64,000 bases of DNA from Lamellibrachia columna (Eukaryota; Annelida; Polychaeta; Sabellida; Siboglinidae), in the NCBI GenBank assembly GCA_963662155.1, contig OY759267.1, positions 16,458,489-16,522,488 on the forward strand, given 5' to 3'. Of the stretch, positions 34,135-44,605 are shown one piece after another. How positions within the stretch are numbered: position 1 is the first letter of the stretch; each line of letters begins with the position of its first letter. The position numbers were made by a program, and so were the translations under genes. The notes under the pieces were generated by a model, which did not search any database, had not been told where the DNA came from, and saw nothing but the letters and a program-made list of their open reading frames with translations.

Positions 34135-35396
34135 ACATCTGCAGGGGTTCTGGGCATGGTAAAGGTGTGTTGGCTTGGCATGGAATGCATGCAGCTATTT
34201 GCTCAGCCATCATTGCATCTACCTTCGGGAACCACATCTTCGTGCAGAACAGTTTCTTCAACTTAACGAGGCCTTGGTGACCTTCGTGAGCCAAATTTAC
34301 ACGATATCACGGTTCGGCATGGTGCATAACTCATTCTCACCCTTGTGATAGACTCTGAATGGGCTGTTTGCTGGTGTCACATTGGTGAGTAGTTTGTGCC
34401 ATTTCCCAATGTGTATCACTTCTGTGACTTGTTGTAACTTGTAAAGTATCTTGTAGAGTTTCTCTCTTCATTTCATCCATGATTATGGCGATTGGTGAAG
34501 TGTTCTCCACGATAAAGTTGGTGTATTCCTCTGCCATCTTCTACTGGATTCAGTTGTAGCCAGTGGATGTCTGGAACAGTAGGCAGCTGGGTTGTCCATT
34601 CCAGGTCGGTATTTGACGATCAGGTCATACTGCTGGAGACGTAATGTTCATCGCTCAATTCTTGCAGGTGGGTTTGATCTTGGGTTGTTGTATGTCGCCA
34701 CCAATGGTTTGTGATCAGTGATAACAACAAATGGGTTGCCATAGAGATACAGATGAAACTTCTCACACCCAAATACCACTGCAAGAGTTTCTCACTCCGT
34801 TTGTGAGTAGAGTTGTTCTACCAGTGTCAGTGCACGAGTTGCATAGCTGATGATCTTCAAGTCTTCTCTGCTGCGCTGGGTCAGAATAGCACCCAAGCCA
34901 ACGGGACTTGCATCAACGATGACTTCCATGTCTTTCTTTGGATAAACGTATGACATAACTTCTCAGCTGATAAAGCTGGTTTCAGTAGTTCAAACACTCG
35001 GGTCACGAAGTGGTTCAGTGATTGTAGCAAATTAGGGGTTGAAACATTGACAGTAATTTTTCCAAACCGAGCATTGATCGTACCTCACTTGCATTTCTCT
35101 GTGTCATTGCTTTGTGTATGGCTTCTACTTTGCTTGGATTGGGCGATATTCCAAGATTGGAAAAGATGTAGCCCAGATATTTGAGTGTTGGCTGTCCAAA
35201 AATGCACTTCTGTTTATTCAACATTAGTCCTTTCTCATTCAGTTGTTGCAACACTGCATGTAAATATTCGGCGTGTTTGGTACAGTTGCATTGGTAGATG
35301 AGAATGTCGTCACTAACATTCATGATGCCGGGAGTCTATCCAGGGCTTCCCATATAGCATTCTGGAGTATTTCTGATGTACAACATATACCAAAAA
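34135..35396 (-). pseudogene. Older Ty3/gypsy element, RT to integrase zinc region
   Basis: Minus frames: TSEILQNAIWEALDRLP, then NVSDDILIY (catalytic box as SDD) and LNKQKCIFGQPTLKYLGYIF at 35390-35100; RNase H remnants at 34600-34950; AEEYTNFIVENTSP near 34530; and HEGHQGLVKLKKLFC with CIPCQ near 34150-34290. It stops at the GTTGG duplication of the younger element and resumes at 29649. Multiple stops and shifts show it is much older. Its 5' part is missing; the left neighbour is a hAT fragment. Confidence 0.85.
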
Positions 35397-35399
35397 TTC

Positions 35400-35948
35400 A
35401 CCCGTTTGTAATGTCATAGACCAATGTGAGTGCTGAATGTTGTGCAAGCCCTCTGCTATGCTGATGTCAGATTCTGACAGTGTGTTTATGTCCTTTTCTT
35501 TTTGACGCATTTCACAGCTCATCAGGACAGTGGTCACTGCTTGTTGTTGCTCCAGGAATCGCTCGATCATATCATAGGCACTGTCCCAACATGTTGCTAC
35601 AGGTATCACAAGCTTGTGGTGTGGAAGTTGCAGGAGCTTTTGCTTTCCTCTAAAAAGTGAAGTTGCTGTCATGCTCTGGTGGAAGAATGCCATGATTCTC
35701 CTAATTCTTCCTAACAATAGTGCCTTGGAATTCACCTGTAGAGCATACTGTGTGGCCAGATTGATACTGTGAACAAAACAGCGAATGTGTGGATGGAAAT
35801 TTGCTTCTTTGGTTGCCACGACTACATTGCTGAAATTATCTGTTACTAGTGGCGATATATGCCAATGGGGCGGGACAAGTTCCACTCTACAACCACTGCC
35901 GTTAACACGTCTGCAATTTTTTTGCGTGTATGAGTTTCTTGAAATCAC
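35400..35948 (-). pseudogene. hAT transposase-like fragment (ZBED-like)
   Basis: The minus frame reads HISPLVTDNFSNVV, then RCFVHSINLATQYALQV, LLGRIRRIMAFFHQSMTAT, KLLQLPHHKLVIPVATCWDS, YDMIERFLEQQQAV and DINTLSESDISIAEGL. This matches the middle of hAT transposases around the second catalytic Asp (VTDN), the Cys-x2-His region and the Trp-Asp/Asn-Ser block. The N-terminal BED finger and the C-terminal dimerisation domain are absent. It abuts the old gypsy fragment without a recognisable boundary. Confidence 0.85.
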
Positions 35949-36487
35949 ACCATTCTTTCAGACTTGTGTGCATGTCTGCGGGGCCACCCCAAGTGCATTG
36001 ATGGATACTGTTTTGGCAGCCCATGCATCCAGCCAGGCTGAGGATGAAGATACACCATCCAACATGGTCATATTTTTCTGTCTGTCCAGTTGGATGAACT
36101 GAGTTTCTGCATTATTTATTAAATAAATGAAAGCATTTTTTTTTCTCCATGTAAAAGTATCATAATTGTCCGTATGTAGTATGACTCTAACACATATACA
36201 CAGGTGACAAGATATGAGGTTCAACAAATTGCACACACAAAAAACAAGAGCAAATTTGATTCATGAATGCAAAAAGCCCTATTTTGAATCAATCATATCT
36301 TCAAAACTATCTGGAATTGAGGTTGGCATTTTGCACGCCCTTAAAAACATGACTGACAGTGTCAGTGACACTGATGAGAGGTACACAATCAGGTAAACCT
36401 CCTGAAAATGTATTTAATTATATTGATTTGTACAGATATAAGGTAATATAAATTGACTAGATTTTGTTGAATACATATATATATTGT
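35949..36487. other. No gene recognised
   Basis: A minus frame at 35958-36236 shows no family motifs and may be unrelated to the neighbouring hAT fragment. Confidence 0.3.
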
Positions 36488-36824
36488 GTGTGAAACACAA
36501 GACGGCAGAGCTGGGATAAAAATATTTAATGACAGTAGTTTTCATGCATATTACACGACAAGTCAATTGATAACAGTTGTGGTACAATATAATAATAATG
36601 CATGTATACACAGTGAAACATAAACTGTCCATAAAGTTAGCAACACTAGAATGTTTAATTGTCCCAGCATGTGTTCTATTAAATAAAACATGTATAGATA
36701 GCAAAACAATTCTAGTTGTCTAATGTCTATACATTATTGTGTATCAACATAGTAAACATATAAGGTGACATTGTGAGATACCTAAATTTACTAATATGTC
36801 CTAGAACAATAGGTGGGATGTCAC
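36488..36824 (-). repeat. Solo LTR-like repeat
   Basis: This roughly 340-bp segment (TGTGAAACACAAGACGGCAG at one side, CAATAGGTGGGATGTCA at the other) matches the reverse complement of 39545-39893 over most of its length. The second copy is followed by a primer-binding-site-like TTGGGGCTCCCCGG, so the unit is probably an LTR. Confidence 0.6.
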
Positions 36825-38080
36825 TGAAAGCGTGTACAGGAAGTCAAGGCTCTCATCCCACTAGAAAACTTAGAAATAACTCTGAGTAAGTGATCAACCT
36901 TTTGGGGCATACTCCCAGTCTAGCAGACGATAGCACTCACTTCGAAAAGCGCTACCCTCTGCAGTAATGATTTCGAAAAAACAATGGTTTTGCTTTCTTT
37001 TTCTGTCCTTTCCGTTCACTTGCTTTTCTTACGTTGCACTCTCTGTTAACTAGACATTATTATTTTCCAACGTTAATGCTACATTGTGTTATGCTTAGTT
37101 ACTATATAGATAACTCACCTGTTTTCCGTGAATGTATATCCATATTGTTGTCGGTTCATTTGTCAACACAAACATGTGGGCATAGGTAAAACGGTAAAAC
37201 ATTGCATAAACGGAAGTAAATATTAGTTACTGTACCCACTACAATGCAAAAAAGCCCTCGTGAGATTTGTGTAGGTAAGTTGTGATTTTCGTAGCTGCAT
37301 AAATTTGCAAATTGTTTGCGAATACGTACTTACAAATTTTTGTGGCTACGAAATTTATCTGCCATATTTATGCAACTTCTTACATATGAAAAAATTTCTT
37401 CAAGGATACAGGCCCTGGAAGATAGTCATGAATGGTGTTTTTGTATTTTTCATAATGGATTACATTTGATCATTGTTATTAAAATATATGTTTTAAATAC
37501 ATGTATGGCATGATGCAGTGTACATTCTTTGTATACATGTACATAATGTCTGTACCCCGCATTCTTGATATGAATGAAATTCTGTAATCTAAAACCATTA
37601 ATCAGGCACTATGAAATCTTTATTTTTCTTTAAAAAACCATTTTAGGCAACCCAAATTGGTGCTCAGATGGCTCTTAAATGCATCAGAGAGCATCCATAC
37701 TAGACCCCCTCCTCCGAATGGGAGAGGGGATAACCCCATACACTCCTCCCCAAACACCTTCAACTTTGCCGCAACGGCCTTTGTCAGTCGCCGTCGGGGT
37801 CATTACTCTGACACATATGGTTCGAAGTTATCTCTGGATCGTGTCTCCTTTGGTCGCAAGTGTCCACACCCCACACCATAGATTTCCATTGGCAGTATAA
37901 GGGCCCCACATAGTCGGGCTTTCAGTCTTGTTGAGATGCCGTCTCTGAGTCTACCAAAGGCATTTTCATTGGTGCCCTGCTCTGCAATATCATCATTCTG
38001 TTGTTCTGGGTATTTCTCAGCATAGGTGCTGGAAATTTCTCTGTTTGTAACATAAGAACAACAGCTGTGTATAAATGTCC
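36825..38080. other. No gene recognised
   Basis: Mostly AT-rich. A short GC-rich patch at 37690-37900 has open frames but no recognisable domain or splice logic. Confidence 0.35.
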
Positions 38081-38084
38081 ACTA

Positions 38085-38560
38085 CTCTGAAAGCCACCAG
38101 CCCATTTCTCCCCCATGTCAGTGGCCCACTTCTCCCCTGTGTCAGTGACTCACTTCTCCCCCATGTCAGTGGCCTACTTCTCCCCCGTGTCAGTGACCCA
38201 CTTCTCCCCTGTGTCAGTGACTTACTTCTCCCCTGTGTCAGTGACTTACTTCTCCCCCATGTCAGTGGCCTACTTCTCCCCCCGTGTCAGTGACCCACTT
38301 CTCCCCTGTGTCAGTGACTTATTTCTCCCCCATGTCAGTGGCCCATTTCTCCCCTGTGTCAGTGGTCCACTTCTCCCCTGTGTCAGTGACTCACTTCTCC
38401 CCCATGTGAGTGGCCCACTTCTCCCCCCGTGTCAGTGGCCCACTTCTCCCCCATGTGAGTGGCCCACTTCTCCCCCGTGTCAGTGGTCCACTTTTCCTCC
38501 GTGTCAGTGGCTGACTTCTCTCCGTGTCAATGGCCCATTTCTCCCCACATGCCCTGAATT
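38085..38560. repeat. 24-bp minisatellite, about 19 copies
   Basis: The unit is GTCAGTGGCCCACTTCTCCC plus four bases (CCAT or CTGT). Because 24 is a multiple of three, the array stays open in several frames and encodes an FSPVSVTH-type octapeptide. No flanking domain suggests a real protein. Confidence 0.93.
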
Positions 38561-38826
38561 CCGCTCAAAAAGTGGCAGCCATCTTCATCTCCTTCAGTTC
38601 TGAGTCTATATATAGTCTTATATTTATTTGAAAAAGGTAATATCGAATATTGTCAGGGCCAGTAAAACTAAATTTCTCAATGATTTTTAAACATCATGGC
38701 ATTGGTTACAAACTTAAGTTAGCCCATGTTCCCACAAACAATATAGGAATAACACAATTACTTTGTTGGGTAAAAGTAAAAACTTTTAATAAATGTCAAA
38801 GTCCCCGTATTGTAGCTATTACTTAC

Positions 38827-39172
38827 CATTTGTGTCGTCAGAAGGCACCAAATCTTCCTGATCACTGGCCGCCTTCAGTAGAGCCAGTTTGCTACTACTG
38901 GCACTCTGTAACGGACAGCCCCCGTCGTCGTCGATCGACGTAGTAGATCGCGGCGTCGCACTTGCCGACAGCACAATAGCGCCCGTAGCTGTCACCGGCT
39001 TCGACGCTGGATAGCGGCATTTGCGCGCCGCCCGCAGTTGCTGCGCATTAATGACGCGTTTCTTACGGCTAAATGTGTTCTTTGTACAATGTTTTGCTAC
39101 TTTTTGCTTTGTGGGACAGCCATTCTCAAAAATTATTTCGTTGACAATTTCTACGGATTCAACACACGCCAT
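38827..39172 (-). pseudogene. Exon 1 of the TTAA-element transposase, copy 2 (orphan exon)
   Basis: ATG at 39172; open for 115 codons to a GTAAGT donor at 38826. It starts MACVESVEIV like copy 1 but lacks the 4-bp insertion and the stop of copy 1, so it shows the undamaged form of this exon. There is no exon 2 downstream. Confidence 0.8.
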
Positions 39173-39541
39173 GATTGTTTATATTCGGAAGTAGCAACAT
39201 ATTGCATCTTGGGGGAAATAGGCCGGCGGAAACCCGCGAAGTTCAAGCGGAACGTCACGAGACATCACGACGCCATTTGCATACGCAGCGGACAAATCCG
39301 AATACCTTATTAGGCAATGTTCGGCGGTTTTAGGCGGCATGTTTGAGACGTTCCGTATGTATTATGGTAAAAGGGGCAGGGCTTAGACATAAACTGATGG
39401 ATAGATGACAGATCAGATGGTGAACAGCGAAAAGACGGACACGTTGCTAAGGTGTAAAGATCGTTTATTTTCAAGCGTATGAAGAGTCGCCATGACAAAA
39501 CCAAGATTTTAGTTGCTGGTAGGGTAACTTTATTCAAAAAG

Positions 39542-40244
39542 GACATATTAGTAAATTTAGGTATCTCCAATGTCACCTTATATGTTTACTATGTTGATAC
39601 ATAATAATGTATAAACAACTAGAATTGTGTCGCCATCTATACATGTTTTATTTTATAGAACACATGCTGGGACAATTAGCAAACAGCATGCTGGGACAAT
39701 CAGCAAACATTCTAGTGTTGCTAACTTTATGGACAGTTTATGTTTCACTGTGTATACATGCATTATTATTATATTGTACCACAACTGTTGCCAATTGACT
39801 TGTCGTGTATATACGTTACGTGAAAACTACTGTCATTAAATACTTTTTATCCCAGCTCTGCCGTCTTGTGTTTCACACAAAATAAAACAGTTGGGGCTCC
39901 CCGGCTGTGTTTTGTGAGAGATATCAAGACGGTTCCGTTTACCAGAAGCAGATCCATATTTTATTATACTTTTAACCAGCCAATTACAGCGATTGGCAAT
40001 AGGCACTGCCTCTGCCTTTTCTGATCAAGAATCCAGAGCGACCAGACGTATTCAGAATAGTGTATAAACATGTTATGTATCAACATAATAAACATATAAG
40101 GTGACATTGGAGATACCTAAATTTACTAATATGTCCTAGAACAATAGGTGGGATGTCATTGAAAACGCCGGGGAGGGCAGTATTGGGTGGGAACAAGTAA
40201 CAATTGATATCTTCCCGAACTATTCTGCCGTCTTGTGTTTCACA
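39542..40244. mobile_element. LTR retrotransposon fragments inserted in TTAA copy 2
   Basis: 39545-39893 is an LTR-like unit on the plus strand, followed by TTGGGGCTCCCCGG, resembling a primer-binding site. 40063-40158 repeats the LTR start in inverted orientation. No gag or pol remains, so this is a rearranged remnant. It is related to 36488-36824. Confidence 0.55.
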
Positions 40245-40973
40245 CAAAATACAGTGTGTTTATTTGTATGCACATTTTTATAAGTGAACTTAGTAGATGG
40301 TCGACATAATAAACAATACGAATATGGCAAAATCCGAAAATCGTCATTTCACCTGCCGTGTGTCACCTTAGGACAAAGCGTATTCCACAATTAAAAATTG
40401 ACGCAATCGAAGTGTTTGCAACCAACTGCTGTTAGATTTAGTGGGAACAAATAATTATAGATATATCAATGTTGTATGACATAACTCGGTAATAATCATA
40501 AAGGTAGTTTTTGTCAAAATGTTATATTTTCACAATTTAAATGCTGTATTCGTAACTTCCGGTTTGTGCACAGTTTTGAGTGGGTCTGAAATTATGGTAT
40601 TTCATTATTTAAATCCATGCCATCTGCATTTTTTTTATTACGTGCTGATATTTTTGTATACAATAAATCAAACATCTATTATTTTTGGTGTCCTTCCCTT
40701 ATATTAAGTTTGATAGATAAATAAATGAAATGAAATGAGAGTTTTGTTAAGCAATTCTTTTAAGTTTTTTACATGTACTTCTACTGCACGATGTGTGTAT
40801 ATTTAAATATTTTTTATGCGGGACAAAGCTACCTACAAAAGAGTTAATGACATGGAACCGTGGCTCGTTTGCTGAAGACAACAAAGTCAAATGTATGTTT
40901 GTATACGAGTTTTATAATAAGCCAAATAGTAAAATGCAATACATTATGTATACATCATAAATACATTATGTAT

Positions 40974-42191
40974 CAGGGCACGAAATAAATTTTTTAGAAT
41001 TGCATAGCAATTGTTGCTATGCAAAATGAGTTTTGCATAGCAAACACAAATTTTGCATTTTTGTATAGCAGAATACTTGTGATTTGGGGAGTTATGAAAA
41101 CAACAACATTTCGTGATTTTGCACTTTTATACATTCATGTGTGTGGTTGACGATGCCTTTTTTAATTAATGGGATTTTATATGTGGAAAAGGCATTGTTA
41201 TCGGGAGGTTTTGATGCCATAAAATGGCATATCGGGAATTGGGAGTTGAACGTGAAATAGGGAGCCTCCCGCCAAAATTGGGAGGGTTGGCATCATTGTT
41301 ACAAATAAAATAATAATTTATACTTTTTTCTTCAGAAAACATCCAGCGGCAACATATGTTAAAATGTTGCGCGGAATATTCAAAATGCGCACCGGAAAAC
41401 ACAATTTCTTCTAAGACCAAGTTGTCTCTTGCTCTGCCACTATAGCTAGTCTATATGCCTTGAACGATTGCAGCCATTTGTTTATTGCAGTGTCAACCCA
41501 ACAAGTGCTGGGGTTATCCCCTGTGTTTTGCCACCTTTCATGCCACCACCCCTACTGGCTAGATGATAATTACCATATAAACTAGTTGGGCTGTGATTGG
41601 ATTCTGGGGTTTGTCTTGCAGCTGGCAAGGGTAGCCAGGGGTCAGTTTCTACGGTAAACAGTTGTAGTGAGCACCCGTAGATTTTGCAACAGATTACACA
41701 GACAAATGGCGGCAGTTACCGTGATGCTTAATCAGGAGCACTGATCATCGTCAAAATTATTGTTGTGACTGCAAACGCCTGTGATTTCGACTGGTGTACA
41801 ACGTATATGGGACGCTACGTTTTGAACTCGCAGACATCATGGCAGGTGTTTTGTGTGCGTTAGTAGCGTCGTTTTGTTTTCGGAAAGACTAGGTACTGGT
41901 AGACGTTTGCCTCGTGCCAGAAAAAATCCGTTGCTGGTACTGGAATATTTCATAGGCTAGCGGAATCTCAGAGCTTGCACTTCGAAACAACTCCGTATGC
42001 TGTCATACACGTGCAAACGAATTGATGTAACCCCTCTAGCAAGTATTGCGCTAGAGGACTATGCATTGGTAGAATCGCATTTCCGTTTCGCGCGAGAAAA
42101 TCCACGAATATTGCATTGCAAAGTTTGCGATACAAAAATGCAGTTGACTAGCAAACCGCAAAATATGCGATACCGCTTATTTCGTGCCCTG
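40974..42191. mobile_element. hAT-type non-autonomous element, 1.2 kb
   Basis: Perfect 15-bp inverted ends: CAGGGCACGAAATAA on the left and TTATTTCGTGCCCTG on the right. Ends starting CAGGG are typical of hAT elements. Just inside the left end TTGCATAGCAA recurs and forms a palindrome with TTGCTATGCAA around 41000-41025. A clean 8-bp duplication is not visible. No transposase frame. Confidence 0.75.
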
Positions 42192-42320
42192 TGTATATAC
42201 AAGATGAAAACAGTTGTGATCTATTTTATATACTCAGCTTACAAAATATCAGCAAAGGTGGGGGAACCATATCCATATCCATATATACTTTCTATGCATA
42301 CTTTTAATGCACAACATGTA

Positions 42321-42327
<7 letters not shown>

Positions 42328-42400
<73 letters not shown>

Positions 42401-42402
42401 AT
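42328..42402. repeat. (TA)n microsatellite
   Basis: An alternating TA run of about 75 bp with one CA interruption. Confidence 0.95.
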
Positions 42403-42840
42403 TTTGTCTGAAACAGACATAATATATGTATTATATGTACAATATATAGCATAATATATATTTATTTACATAGGTTGATTGTTCATTAATAGTGACATAG
42501 ATATAGCATGCATATATATATGTATATGTACAATGTATCGCATAAACGTATAATATTTATTTATATAAAGATCCAAGGTCAGCATATAATATGTACTTAT
42601 AGCATAATATATACTATTATGATGTCATGTACTCAAATGCACATTCATACAAACATCCTCGCATACTCACATACATAGACTGAAGGTTCACACTAGCACC
42701 TCCTCGTGGTTTCTGTCATGAATCACAACAGTTATAAAGAATCAGTGCTGTGTGCACTAAGAACAGTGTGGTAATTCTGCAACTCCTTAAAATGTATGGA
42801 ATAGTTAGGTTAACTTATCGATTTGTGCAATCTTTATTTC

Positions 42841-42921
42841 CAGAACATTCAGAAGCCCTCTTTGTTGACCCTCGGGCACAGTTTTGTCCATCGGATGCAC
42901 CACGTGTGCCAAGTCAGTGAG
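42841..42921 (+). pseudogene. Possible SGNH-hydrolase-like exon
   Basis: TTTCCAG precedes and GTAGGTGG follows a short frame with LLTLGHSFVHRM. The GHSF box resembles block I of SGNH/GDSL-like proteins that are repeated in many invertebrate genomes. Only one motif is present; it could be chance. Confidence 0.25.
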
Positions 42922-43769
42922 GTAGGTGGGGAGCGACACAGTTACTATCGACCAGATCTTGACCTGGCCGATATGTTTGGAAAGGTCGTTTTCCTAGGGA
43001 AAGGGGACTTACTGTGGATCGCCTCGTTCGGGAACTTAGTGGTGTGGGCAATTGCATCAACTGTTGTTCTGGTTGACGTCGGAACAGGTAGTAGTATGTG
43101 AGATATTGACCCGCATACCAGTAGACTGAACTCAGACCTGATTTTGGTAGTGCCTGCCTGGTTGTTCAAAATAAAATTTGTGTAATGATAACAAAATTGG
43201 AAAACATAAATTTATGGCATCACATGAAGTTGTCTGGAGTAAATTTTAGTGTAGTTGGCATGCCAAGGTATGTCAGTAGCATAAGGGAAGCTGCTAAGTG
43301 ATGTTAGCAGTAAGTGTTGGTTGCTGTCTTGGTGTTACTGCATGCACAACATGTCTCAACATTTTACTTAGTCAAGTTTGTTCTAACTTATTTGTTTACT
43401 GTTCTATTGTAACATGTAAGTTCCTACTTACAAAATGTTTTCCTTCAAACTAGTATAAAGCTTGATATGTGGCATACTAATATTTCAGTTACAACAATCC
43501 CACTTATATCATTAGTTTCTTTTGTCAATGATGAACACCTTTGCTATAGCTGCTAGCACAACTGGAACTTCGCGTAATAGACTATCCATGGTACGTCTTC
43601 CCTTTTCTAAGGTAAACTACCTTTTCATACCTATGGGTCATGATTGCTCTGGTCATAGTATACTGTGATATACTACACCTTCACAGATCTCAAGAAGACA
43701 GGACCACCAGAGGAAAAACTGGCTGGATAATATACAGGAATGGACCAAGCAAAGCTTACCAACCCTAAC

Positions 43770-44605
43770 ATGTAAGTATTAACCGTAACCCCATGGTCTC
43801 CATGTAAGTACTAACCCCATGGTCTCCACACAAGTACTAACTCTAGCCCCATAGTCTCCACATAAGTATTAACCCTAACCACATGATCTCCATGTAAGTA
43901 CTAACCCAAACACCATGGTCTCCTTTTAAGTACTAACCCCATGGTCTTCACACAAGCATTAACCCTAACCCCATGGTCTCCACTTAAGTACTAATCCAAA
44001 CACCATGGTCTCTACGTAAGTAGTAACCCCATGGTCTCCAAATAAGCACTAACCATAACCCCATGGTCTCCATGTAAGTACTAACCCAAATCCAATGGTT
44101 TCCATGTAAGTACTAACCTAAACCCCATGGTCTCCATGTAAGTACTAACCTAAACTCCATGGTCTCCATGTAAGTACTAACATAAACCCCATGGTCTCCA
44201 CATAAGCACTAACCCAAACCCCATGGTCTCCATGTAAGTACTAACCCTAACCCCATGGTCTCCACATAAGCACTAACCCAAACCCCACGGTCTCCATGTA
44301 AGTACTAACTAACATGCTCTCTGTGCAAGTACTAACCCAAACACCATGCAAGTACTATCCCTAACCCCATGCTTTCCACGTAAGTACTAACCGTAACCCC
44401 ATGCTCTCCACATAAGTACTAACCGTAACCCCATGCTCTCCACGTAAGTACTAACCTGAACACCATGGTCTCCACATTAGTACTAAGCTTAACCCCATGG
44501 TCTCCACATAAGTACTAACCCAAACACCATGCTCTCCGTGTAAGTACTAACCCAAACACCATGCTCTCCATGCAAGTACTAACACTAACCCCATGATAAG
44601 TAAGT
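43770..44605. repeat. Minisatellite of about 31 bp, some 26 copies, with CCCTAA words
   Basis: The unit is close to TAAGTACTAACCCTAACCCC plus ATGGTCTCCA(C/T)(A/G). Several copies contain CTAACCCTAACCCC, which includes telomere-like CCCTAA. Copies vary by substitution and small deletion, so the array is not newly made. Confidence 0.93.

Larger units (their letters stand above)
38632..40372 (-). mobile_element. TTAA element, copy 2, truncated and with an LTR insertion
   Basis: 38632-39541 and 40245-40372 match copy 1 at 16540-15605 and 15600-15463 in inverted orientation, with high identity by eye. The 5' end at 40372 carries GGTGACACACGGCAGG. The copy ends at 38632 inside the transposase intron, so exon 2 is absent. 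A 700-bp LTR-derived insertion separates the two parts. Confidence 0.85.

Noticed and set aside
37657..37900. Two overlapping GC-rich plus frames
   Set aside because: No domain, no splice signals, and the peptide is Pro/Ser/Thr-rich noise.
42249..42452. Tyr-Ile repeat peptide
   Set aside because: Translation of the (TA)n tract.
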